Assembly: GCF_019320115.1 (NCBI RefSeq)
Contig: NC_089584.1
Coordinates: 102,844,320-102,908,319 of the forward strand
DNA from: Miscanthus floridulus
Taxonomy: Eukaryota > Streptophyta > Magnoliopsida > Poales > Poaceae
Reading direction: 5' to 3'
Length of the DNA: 64,000 bases
Shown here: positions 26,103-38,149 of the stretch, piece after piece
Numbering within the stretch: position 1 is the stretch's first letter
Layout: each line of letters opens with the position of its first letter
The notes under the pieces: generated by a model
What the model was told of the DNA's origin: nothing
Database searches by the model: none
What the model saw: the letters and a program-made list of their open reading frames with translations, nothing else
Made by a program: the position numbers and the translations under genes

Positions 26103-27887
26103 TGAAAGGTCCTAATATGGCTAGAGGGGGGTGAATAGCCTATTTAAAAATCTATAAATCAACTAGAGCAATTTAATTAGTATGACAAATAGCGAAATAC
26201 AAACTTGCTCTAGCTCTACAAGGGTTGCAAGCCACCTATCCAATAATTCTAGTTGCAATAATTACTAGGCACACAACTTGTAATGTTACTACTCACTAAG
26301 AGCTCTCAATCTTGCTACTCTAAAGAACTTCACTAGATGAACTTAAAATAACAAAGCAAGCTCTCAATTCTAATTACACTAAAGAGCTTGCCATAACTAG
26401 TTTGCAAGAATATAAATAAGTGAGTAGGGTGATTATACTGCCATGTAGAGAAGTGAACCAATCACAAGATGAATACTAAATCAATCACCGGGAGAATACC
26501 AAAGGGCAAGAGACAACTAATTTTTCTCCTAAGGTTCACGTGCTTGCCGGCACGCTAGTCCCCGTTGTGTCTACCAACACTTGGTGGTTCGATGACTAAG
26601 AGGTGTTGCATGAACCTCGTCCACATAATTGGATACCGCAAGAACCTACCCACAAGTGAGGTAACTAAATAACATGAGCAATCCACTAGAGTTACCTTTT
26701 GGCTCTTAGCCGGGGAAGGCACAAGACCCCTCACAATCACCATGATCGGAGCCAGAGACAATCACCAACCTCCGCTCAACAATCCTTGCTACTCCAATCC
26801 ATCTTGGTGGTAGCAACCACCAAGAGTAACAAGTGAATCCCACAACGAAACACGAATGCCAAGTGCCACTAGATGCAATCACTCAAGCACTGCGCTTGGA
26901 TTCTCTCCTAATCTCACAATGATGATGAAACAATGATGGAGATGAGTGGGAGGGCTTTGGCTAAGCTCACAAGGTTGCTATATCAATGCAAATGGCCAAG
27001 GGAGTGAGCTTGAGCTGGCCATGGGGCTTAAATAGAAGCCCTCACGAAATAGAGCCGTTGTACCCCTTCACTGGGCACAACACGGGGTGACCGGATGCTC
27101 CGATCAGTTCGATCGGACGCAGGACCCCAGCGTTTGGTCGCCTGATGCTTGCCATGTGTCATCAGCTTCAAACACCGATCGCCTAATCTCATTGGTCAAG
27201 TGATGATCAGAAGCGTCAGTTAGAAAGTGACCGGACGTAGGACCCCAGCATCTGGTCATTTTTAGTAAGGTTCCAAACGCTAAATTTCATGACCAGACGC
27301 GTCTGGTCATGCTCGACCGGACTCATCCGGCGTTCGGTCACTCAATGTTTCCTCTGTGCGCCTCACATTAGCGTACGTCAGCACTGACCAGACTCAGACC
27401 ATGAGTGTCCGATCAGTTTACACGCTAGCGTCCAATCACAAGACCGAGACCATGTGCTTACTACTGTCACTGACCGGACTCTGAACCCAGCGTCCGGTCA
27501 CTACACCACCAGCGTCTAGTCACTCTGTGAACCCCTGCCTTTTTTGTATAGAGCATCTAGTGGCACTTTGATAACGGCATTTTAATATGAGTTTCACCCC
27601 TCTTAATAGAATAGCCATCTAACCTAAATGTGATCACACTTGCTAAGTGTCTTGATCATGGAAACAAAATGGCTCCTACTATTTATACCTTTGCATTGAG
27701 CCTTTTATTTTTCTCTTTCTTCTTTTCTAAGTTCAAGCATTTGATCATCACCATGCCATCACCATCGTCATGATCTTTGCCATTACTTCATCACTTGGAG
27801 TAGTACTATCTATCTCATAATTACTTTGATAAACTAGGTTAGCACTTAGGGTTTCATCAATTAACCAAAATCAAACTAGAGCTTTCA
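26103..27887. mobile_element. Solo LTR inserted in the RT of Tat element B
   Basis: A 1785-bp sequence starting TGAAAGGTCC and ending GAGCTTTCA, bounded by the 5-bp duplication GTGGT at 26098-26102 and 27888-27892. There is no primer site, no second LTR and no coding region inside; it carries several imperfect copies of CCGGACGCAGGACCCCAGCG. This is the structure left by LTR-LTR recombination. RT coding similarity resumes on both sides of it. Confidence 0.9.
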
Positions 27888-27892
27888 GTGGT

Positions 27893-28100
27893 ACACTTCC
27901 TTGATGAATCCGGTCGCCGAAAGTTTGGCTATCTCCTCACCGATGGCCCTGTGTTTCTCCTCATTGAAGCGACGTAGGCGTTGCTTCACCAGCCTAGAGC
28001 CCGGGTGGATCTTCAAGGTATGCTCAGCGACCTCCCTCGGAATGCCTAGCATATTCGAGGGTTTCTACACAAAGATGTTTTTGTTGTCGTGGAGGAAGTC
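27893..28100 (-). pseudogene. Tat element B: start of reverse transcriptase
   Basis: Minus-strand remnant that reads QRLRRFNEEKHRAIGEE followed by IAKLSATGFIKEV, the RT start typical of grass Tat elements. It would run straight into the RT at 26097 if the solo LTR were absent. Confidence 0.8.
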
Positions 28101-28799
28101 AACGAGCGTGCTTTCCTATTTGGAGGAAAGCGTGGTACCAATACATACCATTTTGCCCTCGGAGCTATTGAGGTCTACGAGGACTTCCTTAGAGCCCTCT
28201 ACTGGTTTGAACGACCTGATCGACTTCTTAGCGTTAGGCACTTCTTTGGTGAGCTCTTCCCTAAGGGTGGCGAGCTCTCTGGCGGCGATGATTGTTGCGG
28301 CATGACCGCAACACTTGACTTTGCACTCATAGGCGTGCTGGAAGGAGGTGCCAATGGTGATGACCCTGTGGGGGCCTGACATCTTCAGCTTGAGGTATGT
28401 ATAGTTGGGAATGGCTATGAACTTCACGTAGCATGGACGTCCTAGGATGGCGTGGAAAGTTCTGGGGCACCCAACCACCTCAAAGGTGAGGGTTTCAGCC
28501 CTATAATTGAACTGATCCCCAAAGGAAATGGGTAGATCGATCTACCTGAGTGGCATGGCCTGCTTACTGGGCACGATGACGTGAAAAGGTGCTCGGGTTA
28601 GGCGGAGGTGTGTCCGGTCGATGCCCATCTCATCGAGCGTCTTTGTGTACATGATGTTGAGGCCGCTGCCTCCATCCATCAGTACTTTGGTGAGCCGCTT
28701 TGGGTCGACGATCGGGTCAACCACAAGCGAATATCTCCCGGGGTGCCGGACGCTATCCGGATGGTCGGTACGATCGAAGGTTATGGCGGATTCTGACCA
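28101..28799 (-). pseudogene. Tat element B: protease region
   Basis: Contains KVLMDGGSGLNIMY (28670 area), where the family has an aspartic-protease D-x-G-S, and downstream AILGRPCYVKFIAIPNYTYL, the conserved block before RT. In two frames, so inactive. Confidence 0.85.
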
Positions 28800-30936
28800 C
28801 TAGAGGAAGGGAGGTGTGGCTAGTTTAGCCATGTAGACCTCATGGCATGCGACCTTCTGACGGCATTTGGAGTTGTAGGCCGCTGATCCTCCGAAGATCA
28901 TAAGGCAGCCGTTCGGCATTAGAAAGCCATCGTCCTTCTCCTTGGCGTCGTCCATAGTGGGGGAAGGGTCCTTCCCCTGCTCTCCTTTGTTGGAGCCTCT
29001 AGACAAGAACCGCCATATGAGGCTATAGTCCTTGAGCAGATGCTTAACAGGAAAGGCGTGGTTCAGGCATGGCCCCTTGAGTAATTTTTTGAAGTGGTTC
29101 GGAGTGCCCTCCATGGGCTTTCAGCCACCCTTGTGGTCAGCAGTGGCCATGAGCGAATCCTCGCACGTTGCTTCTTGTTCTTCCTTTTGGCGGAACGATT
29201 GGAGGTGCCTTCACCAGCACCCTCGTCTCACCTTGCTTTGCCCTCAGGCGATCGAAGATCGCTCCAACCGCCTCTTCTCCAAAGGCCTAGCAGGTGGTGA
29301 TGTCCAGGAGTTCCTTGGTGGTTCATGGGCCCTTGCGTCCTAGCTAATGAACCAAAGACTCGTAGGTAGTCCAGGAAGGCTCCAATAATGTCGATGTCGG
29401 TGACGTTAGGAAGCTCGTTACACTACCGGGAGAAGCATCGGATGTACCCTCAGAGGGTCTCACCGGCCTTCTAGCGGTAGTTCTTAAGGTCCCATGGGTT
29501 CTTAGGGCGCTTGTATGTGCCCTAGAAGTTCCCCACAAAGATCTCCTTTAGATCCGCCCAACTCTGGATTGTGTTGGATGGTAGGTGTTCCAACCATGCT
29601 CGTGCCAAATTGGCTAAGAACAGTGGAAGGTTGTGAATAATGAAGTCATTATTATCTGCACCACCAGCTTGATAGGCAAGCCGATAGTCTTCGAGCCAAA
29701 GTCCGGGGTTTGTTTCCCTAGAGTACTTAGGGATATTGGTAGGTGGTCGCTACCTTAGCGGGAAAGCAGCGTTGAGGATGTGGTGACCAAAGGCCTGAGG
29801 GCACGGTAGGATGAGGCTCGGGCTTTAGTCCTCGCTGCTGTCGTAGCACCCGCTACGATGAGGATGGTAGCCACAGCGGGCTCCTTCTCTTGGGTCACTA
29901 TAGGTGTGTCTATGGGCGTCGAGAGTGCTGCGTGCGTCATGGTTGCGGCTGAGACATTGATGTATCGAGATCGCAGCGCGCTGCCTACCACCTTGTGGTG
30001 CCTGGTGGACTGATGCATCCTTGGCGGGGCACACCGAGGGTGTGTGCTAGCTGGTGTCGAGCTTGTGTCGCCGAGACAACAAGCTTTCCGCCTGCTGCAC
30101 CACCGCACGCTCGAGCAGCGTGCATATCTCACAGTGGGCCTGATGATCCTCGGGCGTCATAGCCTTTAGAAGGCCATGGAGCAAGGCTATTGCAGCAGCG
30201 ATGTTCTGGCTTGCCCGGGCAAAGCGAGGAAGGGCTTCATCATCGGTGATGATCCTTTGGTTCACATCACGGGCCTTGGCATGTGCACGCCCACCATCTC
30301 AGTGGCGTTCGAGGATCATCAGGCCCACCGCAAGATTCGCACACTCCTCGAGCGTGTGGTGTATTCTATCTTCCTCGATCTCCTACTTTTAGGCTCTTAG
30401 CTACTCCACCCCTACACGAGGTGGGGCCGCTATATCCCCTTCGGTCTCATCATCGAGGTTGCCCTCTGGGGTAGCCTCCTCTACAGGGATACTTTCGACG
30501 TGTCCTTTGGGGTACCCACCATGAAACATTCCCGAGAGGGATGATGGCTCCCCCTGCTGGAGTTAGATCTAGAGTCTGACCTTGGCTCCTCAGCGAGGAG
30601 GCCATGGAGGAATTCCGTGACGCTTTCAATCATCCCCACAAACTCATTATTCATGGGGAATGGGATCACATGCTGTGCCACAAGGTGGCTAACCGTTGCC
30701 GTGGTGTTGTGGAATCCGAACAGAAGCACCATTGGGGTGCTTTGCACGGAGTGTTGTGGAGAGAGGGTGAGGCAGTGGGGGTCCTCCCTGGACCACTGGG
30801 GTCCAAGGGAGACATCGGGCTGGTGCTCAAGCCTCCTATAGTTGAAGCCGATGGAGGGGAGAGATTGGATGGTAGCATGAGCCAATGCCAACTCTCCTCC
30901 CACCACGACGATGAAATCTAGGTCACTAAAACTCAC
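28800..30936 (-). pseudogene. Tat element B: gag
   Basis: The minus strand holds several broken gag pieces, including a retrotransposon-gag core (ADLKEIFVGNF-like stretch at about 29540-29560) and a 5' portion to about 30936. Frames change often; no long ORF remains. The assignment rests on order, position and similarity to the same region of element C at 43.6-45.5 kb. Confidence 0.75.
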
Positions 30937-31002
30937 GTGTGTGCCTAGTACCTAGCTAATTGCGTGGCTAGTCATCCATGGCCTCATATGGAACGCGCAA
31001 AG

Positions 31003-31024
31003 GTCCCCTACCTGGCACGCCAAC
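31003..31024 (-). other. Candidate primer binding site of Tat element B
   Basis: The minus strand reads TTGGCGTGCCAGGTAGGGGA directly after the LTR boundary at 31025, the form usual for grass Tat elements. It fixes the element's orientation and the LTR's inner end. Confidence 0.65.
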
Positions 31025-31384
31025 TGTCGGTGCTTCGAATAAACACCAACTAGTAAATCTATACTATAATGGACCAATCAAAATTATACTAGCTCCACCA
31101 GGAAAATGTCCTCTGCTGAGAGCCTCCAATCATTGTGCACCTAGAAAAATGAACACATGAATTCATCTCCATTAAAATCAAGGGCTAATAAAACACCTAA
31201 ACCAAATCTAATGGCCAAGACGTGGGATGCCAGGCTTCTCACCCCTGCACCCTCCTCACACGCCGCGACTGTAATTCAACGCTTGAAGCCAATCATCACA
31301 GAATAAAAAAAAGATGTTCAAAACCTTCTAGGCCACCGCCACTTCGATCGATGTTTGAAACCTTCCAATAGCTCGTGCCCACAT

Positions 31385-31545
31385 CCTTCGTGGAGGAGAG
31401 GAGGAAGCCATGGTACCCGTACGCGCCCACGCCCTTCGTGGAGGGGAGGAGGAAGCCACGATGCCCGTACGTCGTGGCACGGCACTACCGATCACCCGCA
31501 CCCACGCCGTTCGTGGAGGGGAGGAGGAAGCCGCGGTACCTAGTG
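31385..31545. repeat. Three imperfect copies of a GA-rich motif in the Helitron
   Basis: The motif CCTTCGTGGAGGGGAGGAGG begins near 31384, 31431 and 31507, with diverged DNA between. Unequal spacing (47 and 76 nt). The origin is unknown; it could be part of another captured leader. Confidence 0.7.
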
Positions 31546-31841
31546 TGGGCCTCCCGAGTCTCCACCACCGATACGGCACCTCTGGCCATGGGGAAGGGAA
31601 AGTGTACCCATACGTCATGGTGCTTCACTGCTAGTGGGAGGCATCCAGGATGGAAGAGGTACCACCGAGCTAGGTCTGAACAATGGCGGCGAGTGGACGA
31701 CAGTGGGCATTTTCATGCCTAGGTACTTAATTCTAATTGCAAATCTCTCAAGTAAAGTAATATGCACGGCGGCGTACATCCTGTTTGTTGTTTTGTGCAT
31801 GATGAGGTTAACTCAATTGCATTGTGTCCTTTTGTCCTGTG

Positions 31842-32340
31842 AGTCAGAATGCGAGGCAGCTTCTGAGCGAGTGCGTGGCATCGCACCTGTGGCACAAGGA
31901 TGCAGCTCTAGAGTATGAGTCAGGGCTGCAGTCATTTAGTGGGATGATATTGCTCCAGAGCTTGCCAGGTGCTGGTCGAGAATGGAGCTTATGTTTCCAT
32001 CTGCTTGTATGGATGTGGAGATTTTTCTTGGTTGCTATAATGCAGGGACTGAACTCTATAGAGAGAGATTTGTGAGGGCTCTTGCCAATGGGTTGTGTGC
32101 ACCATTATTGGTTCTGGACAGCAGTGTTCTAGCACCATATGTAATATAATTTGCCCCATATATTATAAGTCTTATGATCTATGTTTATGGTTGAACCTAA
32201 TGCCTGACCTTGTAGGATTGTGGCGAAGACTATTCAGAGAGTGAGGAAGAGGATAATCATGTAGAGGTAGAGGATAAAGGTTCATAGTCAGAGGTCGATG
32301 GTGAAGGTGATGAGAATCTACGAAAAGTGGTGATGATGGC
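31842..32340 (+). pseudogene. Captured fragment of a plant AAA-type ATPase gene
   Basis: Three exon-like pieces with intron-like DNA between: 31842 to about 31970 (ARQLLSECVASHLWHKDAAL), about 32046-32140 (ELYRERFVRALANGL then PLLVLDSSVLAPY) and about 32216-32340 (acidic GEDYSESEEEDNH). They match the region ahead of the Walker A motif of a plant AAA-ATPase family with GT/AG signals kept, so genomic DNA was captured. A TAG stop lies in the acidic exon and the ATPase core is absent, so no active enzyme can be made. Confidence 0.8.
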
Positions 32341-33929
32341 ACAGTCCAATCAAGTCTCTTTTATTTTTCTTACAAGGAATCTTAAAAAATGTATTGTTAA
32401 TCTTTGTCAAGATGAATGGTGGAATAAGATGGGTACAAGGGATGAATAAAATTTTGACACTGCTCTTCTTTGTATGGAGTAAGATAATGTTTTTACCAAG
32501 TTCTGATTGCCCTTCATAGTACTGCTAATAGCTGAAGAGTTATGTCCCTGCATTCGAGGTACACTAGCCAAGTCATCTCAGCTTGTAGCAAAGTTTGATG
32601 GAGAACTCCAACATTGGGAATAACTACAAAAGTAAGTCTTTACATGCTGCATACGCCAAGCTATAGCAACTTGTTGTCTTAAGGGTTGTTTTCTGCTTGA
32701 CCTTCTAGGTCATTGACCTAAATTAAACTTCTAATTTCTTACGATATATGTGTTGTAAGGATAATATATAGTGACAAAAATGTAAGTGTTTCTTTGTGGT
32801 GTGTATGTCTTCAAATGGTTTAGTTGTAAGAATTACTGTTAGTAGGACCAACCCTTCCAATTATAGGACTTACCATCTAAAATTAGGTGCTATTGTTTTT
32901 TTTGTAAATTGAATGATCCATGTATGAACCATTGTATCTGAAACTACATGAAATCATTCGTCGCTTGTAATTTCTACTGGCATAATCCCTTCCAAACATA
33001 CATAGGGCAGCCATAGTGATTTATTTTAGTTTTATAAATTATTTTTTTCTGGATATCACCATAGCGTTAGCATGGGCAATGTACTAGTTTATATTTATTG
33101 CGCGTTAGGCCCGGATAGTGTACTAAATGACACTAGGTTTATACTGGTTTGGACAGAATGTCCCTACGTCCAGTCTGTTGCTGCTTGTGTTATTAGCACC
33201 GAAAAAGGTTCATAGTAGGGGTACAAATGGTCGAGAGAGGGACATATCCCAAGTCTCTGATGGAAGGGTCGAAAGGATGCCAAGAGCTCGGTTGCTGCTT
33301 GGTTGTGTGCTATGTATGAAAACCAATCCATCCTATTAGTGCGGTGTCCTGCCCTCCCTTTTATAGACCAAGGGGGAGCATGGGTTATAGATGGGAGAAA
33401 GAGGAAAAAACTAGAGGTAGAGAAGGTCCTTCGAAGAAGCCGGGTCTTCCTTTCTCCTTGAGCCTACCCTACTGACATGGTAGACCGTGTCAGGGATAAC
33501 ATGTTTACTGATCCTTATAGGGTCGTGCCCTGGCCTCGTTCAGCAAGTGGTTACGTCCCATCCTACACTAGCGAATGGTATGGCGTGCCAAGGTGCCGAG
33601 CCGTGACCCTACAGAGAGTAGACGAGGAAGTGACCATACGTTCGTCACTGCAGATGATGTGAGTTCCATTCTAGATTGTAGTGGTTGTCATATGCTTATG
33701 TTAGGTTCCACGTCTAAGGGCTGACGGTGGCGCCCACAACACTACAACATAAAAGTCGGTGCCTACAACACTGTTCGGGCTCTGTCAGGCTAGGAAGGGC
33801 TTAAAGCGCACATCCCATCGTATCCTGATGGTACTTTCCCATAGGCGTGCAGGGCATGGTCCTTGGTACTGTGGTTGACTCAAATGTCCTATCGTACCCT
33901 GTGCTTGTCATTATTAAGGAGTAGGGTGC

Positions 33930-34395
33930 AGTCGTCAGGCGAAGCAGAGCCAGCCCTGGGACATTGGGCGAGGCAGAGCCAACCCTTAGTCATTGGGCAA
34001 GGCAGAGTTCAATCCTCAGGGGTCAGGCAAGGCGGAGCCAACCCTCGGGGGTCGGGCGACACGGAGCCAGCCCTAGACATCGGGCGAGGCAGAGCCAGCC
34101 TTCGGACATCAGGCAGGGTAGAGTCCAACCCTTAGGGGTCGAGCGGGCGGAGACCTACCCTCGGACATCGGGCGAGGCGGAGCCTGCCCTCAGACATCGG
34201 GCGAGGTAGAGCTAGCCCGAAACGTCGGGCGAGGCAAAGCCCTACCCTTAGATGTTGGGCAAGGTGGAGCTTGCCCTAGACATCGGGCGAGGCAAAGCTT
34301 GCCCTCGGACATCAGCCGAGGTGGAGCCTACCCTCAAACGTCAGGCAATGCGGAGCCAGCCTAGGACATCAGGCGAGGCAGAGCTAATCTTTAGG
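33930..34395. repeat. 29-bp tandem array in LTR of element B
   Basis: About 16 degenerate copies of a unit resembling TCGGGCGAGGCGGAGCCAGC plus about nine more bases. Spacings of 28-30 bp were counted at several points. It forms part of the LTR and is non-coding. Confidence 0.88.
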
Positions 34396-34503
34396 CATTC
34401 AAGCAAGAAGTGTAGCTATGTTCTTGTCTATTTGGAAGCACCAATGTTTGATGGTTATTAGTTCCACCTCATTAGGTACCCTGGTATTAAGTTCCCGACA
34501 GTC

Positions 34504-35656
34504 AAACTCTAGGCCAAAGGGCCGAGAGAGATAGGAGCTCCTACATGCTCTAAGTATTTGAGCATGTGCTCTTATTGGAGTTGTCGTCTGTGTATCTATG
34601 AGATTGATCCTTTTTTCTATTGAGAGAGAGCGCACCCCCTTTATAAATGAAGGGGACGGCCTTACAAGCAAGAGAGAGAGAGTACATCTACTAAGTCTTG
34701 TTGCCCATGTCATCGGGTACAAGATGATGATAGGCTCTCATAATACTATTTATGTCAGATGCATGTGGGAGGTTTTTACCGCATTCACCATGTATGGCAA
34801 ATGACAACACCCATAACACTGTTGATGCCTAGAGGCATGTGGGGGGTCTTACCGTGTTTGCTTGGTATGAGGATTGATGACGCCCATAACACTATAGGGC
34901 AAAACATCGGCGCCCACAACATTGCTTGGGTTCTGACATGCCTAGAAGGTTGCAGGGCACCCTTCTGACATGTCCTATCGATACTACAGGTGTATAGGAT
35001 ATGGTCCTTGGTATTGTAGTTGACTTGAGCACCCTGCCTTTCTTACTCCGTCCATTTTGTGGGTCCTCACCGAGCAGGCATCCTCAGTTAGTTGGTCCCA
35101 GTCGGCTCCGACTGTGCCAGTTGGAGAAGAGCTGTAGGCAGAGGTTTGGTGCATCACCGATTGGAGAGGTGGGTCAGAGTCGAAAGCGAGCGATGTTCCT
35201 CCTGGCTAGGCCTTCCGGTCGGAGAGGTAGGCCAGAGTCAGAAGTGAGCGACGTTCCTCCTTGGCCAGGCCTTCTGATCAGAGAGGCAGGCTAGAGTCAG
35301 AAGCGAGCGACGTTCCTTCTTAGCTAGGCCTTTCGGTCAGAGTGGTGGGCCAGAGTTAGAAGCGAGCGACGTTCCTCCTTGGCCAGGCCTTTTGGTCGGA
35401 GAGGTTGGCCAGAGTTGGAAGAGAGAGAGCTATTCCTTCTCGATTAGGCCTTCCGGTCGGAGAGGAGGGGCTGGAGTCAGAAGTGGGTGCCGTTCCTCTA
35501 GGCTAGGCCTTCTGATCAGAGATTAGATCACCCTTCTAGCCTATCATTAGGTATTTGGGCTGGCCTAGGAGTTGTGCATCGTTCGCAATATCGTCTACCG
35601 GGCCGAGCTTTTGTTGGGAAGCAGGTCCATGAGGGACCTCGGGTTTATGAACCCAA
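34504..35656 (-). repeat. 3' LTR copy of Tat element C (outer end missing)
   Basis: Shares GAGATTGATCC, GAGAGAGAGTACATCTACTAA, CATGTATGGCAAATGAC and the 58-60-bp array with the copy at 45840-47046. The inner end reads AACCCAATA, then a minus-strand purine run (CTGGGGG). The sequence starts abruptly after the CCCGACA end of LTR B. Confidence 0.85.
35164..35520. repeat. 58-60-bp tandem array in left LTR C (6 copies)
   Basis: Units begin near 35164, 35222, 35281, 35341, 35399 and 35461, with consensus features AGCGAGCGACGTTCCTCC and TTGGCTAGGCCTTC. Confidence 0.88.
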
Positions 35657-37880
35657 TAGGCCCCCAGGCGATTTGGGTAGAATCGTCTAGGAGATTTTTT
35701 TTGTCTTGATAGTGGGTGTGCGTGAGCGCACCCATGGGTGTAGTCCTCATGCCCCCAGGTGATTCGGGTAGAATCATCTAGGGGGGTTCATGTTGCTAGT
35801 GGGGGAATTTTTTATTTCATCAGCGAGCGCACCTATGGTGTAGCCCCCGAGCCCCTAGGCGATTTGGGCAAAATTGCCTAGGGGGTTTTGTTAGCGGGCA
35901 TGAGTGTGTGCACCTTGATGGGCGTAGCCTCCTCTTTCTAGTTTCTAACCCATCATTTCTAGGAGCATGGTCCTAGGTGTTTGGTCGCATCTGTGGGACT
36001 AGGAGAGACAAAGTCATCAACCAGGGCATCGGGCACAGCCGAGGGACGACCAAGCAAGCGAGTCAAAGTTGCGGGTCCAAGCGCTAGGCACCATGAGGGA
36101 TCGGACAAGTCGGAGTCATGGATCTAGGAGCTGGACACAATGAGGGATCAGGTGAGTCAGAGTCATGGATCTAGGTGCTAGGCGCAATGAGGGATCGAGT
36201 GAGTCAGAGTTATGGATCCAGGCGTTGGGCGCAATGAGGGATCGAGGGAGTTAGAGTCACAGATCTAGGCACTGGGCGCAATGAGGGATCGGGCAAGTTA
36301 GAGTCATAGATCTAGGTGTTGGGCATAATGAGGGATTGGGCGAGTTAGAGTCGTGGATCTAGGCGCTGGGTGCAATGAGGGATCAGGCGGGTGAGTCAGA
36401 GCCATGGATCTAGGCGTTGGGCGCAACGAGGGATCGAGCGAGTCGGAATCACAGATCTAGGTGTTGGGTGCAACAAGGGATCGAGAGTGTCAGAGTCATG
36501 GATCTAGGTGTTGGGCGCAACGAGGGATTAGGTGAGTCAGAGTCGTAGATCTAGGCGCTGGGCGCAAGGAGGAATCGGGCAAGTCAGAGTCACAGATCTA
36601 GGCACTAGGTGCAACGAGGAATCGGGCGAGTCAGAGTCACAGATCTAGGCGCTAGGCGCAATGAGGGATCGGGTGAGACGGAGTCTTGGATCTAGGCGCT
36701 AGGCGCAATGAGGGATCGAGTGAGTCAGAGTTGAGAATCCAGGCGCTGGGCGCAACGAGGGATCGGGCGAGTCGGAGTCATGGATCCAAGCGCTAGGTGC
36801 AATGAGGGATCGTGGGTGTTTAGGCGTCCTAAGCCCTCGAGCCCTGTTGGGCTCGGTAGGGGTCGATTTGAGTTTCTGTGCATTACCCCATCCATGGTTT
36901 TCATAACCAGAGGGGCTAAGCTAATGTCGCTTGCCTCGATGGCTCAAGTAACGCGCTTGGTGAGTTCGCTAATGGCATATTTGAGTGAAATCCAGGTCCG
37001 TCGTTCGTGACGGGGTCGGCATAGCCCTCATGTGGTATTCCACTGCTCCTTAACCCATGTCCTGGCAGATGCCTGGGTTGTTCTAGAGACCAACCCGGGT
37101 GGCCCATTGGCCTCCTCTTGATGGAGATTCTATGGGCATGGCTCGAGGTTAGGATCGAATGAGAAGGTTGAGATGACCCTGTTCGCTTTAGAGCAGATTG
37201 GGTGAGGGCTGCTGGGGCTCATCTACATTTTCTCCCCTAGCTCTATTTGACATGGGGCAGCCTCGTGCCCTTCGTGGACCAACCTTCGAACCCTAGTTGG
37301 TCGTTGCTCATGTTGAATGAGGTAACTGCCGCTTCATGACACAACACGGAGCGTTGTGATGCATTTAACTACATATGCGATGCTTCGAATGTATGGGATG
37401 AATGAATGCGCGCATGGATGAATGTGTGTATGAATGTATGAATGATAGCAGATGAATGTATGATCAAATAAAGAAATAGTGGGGGTTGGTAATGTTACCT
37501 TGATGACTCGAGTGATGGGGTTTGAGGAGCTTTTATCGGATATGTCCGACTAGGATCCATGCTCATCGTTCATGACGGAGTTGGAATGGCCCACATGGGG
37601 TGTCCCTCTGCTCCTTACCTATCTCTTAGCATTCACCTGAGCCATCCGATCAACTCAGGAAGCTCATTGGTCTCTCCTGGGTGGAGATCCCATCGTTGGG
37701 CCCTTCCAAGTTTTGTCTAGGAAGGTGGGGGCCGCCTGTGTGCGGTTGCGCCTTGTTTCCCACACCCCACGTGTGGTAGTGGTGGGCCATGCCCAGGCCA
37801 TGTCCCATCTGACCAGGCGTTGTCTCATCGGGTAGGGAGCGTCCCATCGGTCAGGGCGCATCCCATCGTATCCCATCCGC
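35657..37880. other. 3' non-coding section of Tat element C
   Basis: Long untranslated region between LTR and antisense ORF. It repeats GCCCCCAGGTGATTYGGGT-type units near 35660, 35754 and 35853, holds the 47-bp array, and has a short ATGAATG-rich stretch near 37390-37450. There are no supported ORFs. Confidence 0.7.
36060..36830. repeat. 47-bp tandem array, about 16 copies
   Basis: Unit consensus features GGATCTAGGCGCTGGGCGCA, ATGAGGGATCGGGCGAGTCA and GAGTCA; start-to-start distance 47 bp at the places counted. It lies within the 3' section of element C. Confidence 0.92.
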
Positions 37881-38149
37881 ATTGAATGGGGGAAGAGAGG
37901 GAGTTTTTCACCCCAATCCCTCACCTTTTCCCAACTGTTGCGCCTTCTCCTTAAATAGGGGAAGGGAGAGGGCTTTTCCCCACAATCCTTTGCCTTTCTG
38001 GAACTGTTGCCTTTCCTCCTTCCTTCTCACCAAGAGTGCTTGTTTGCTGTGTCGGTTCCTTATTAAGAGATTAGGTAAGCGAGGGGGAGAACTCATAGAT
38101 CCATTTGTGAATCCGGAGCGCAATGTCGAGCTAGACACCATCCAAAGCA

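Larger units (their letters stand above)
31058..33087 (+). mobile_element. Helitron carrying captured gene exons
   Basis: A 2030-bp segment with 5' end TCTATACTATAATGG and 3' end CTAG. A hairpin (CCATaGC-GTTA-GCATGG, 33059-33075) lies 8 nt before CTAG. It is inserted between A (31057) and T (33088) without duplication, as Helitrons do, and the interrupted LTR is collinear when it is removed. It has no Rep/helicase gene, so it is non-autonomous. The 3' end resembles maize and other grass Helitrons. Confidence 0.85.
31025..34500 (-). repeat. 5' LTR of Tat element B, split by a Helitron
   Basis: Starts TGTCGGTGCTTCG at 31025 and ends GTTCCCGACA at 34500. Removing the Helitron at 31058-33087 leaves about 1.45 kb, with AACTAGTAAA joining TTTATATTTATTG smoothly. 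The outer half contains a 29-bp tandem array. No matching left LTR of this family is in the window. Confidence 0.75.
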
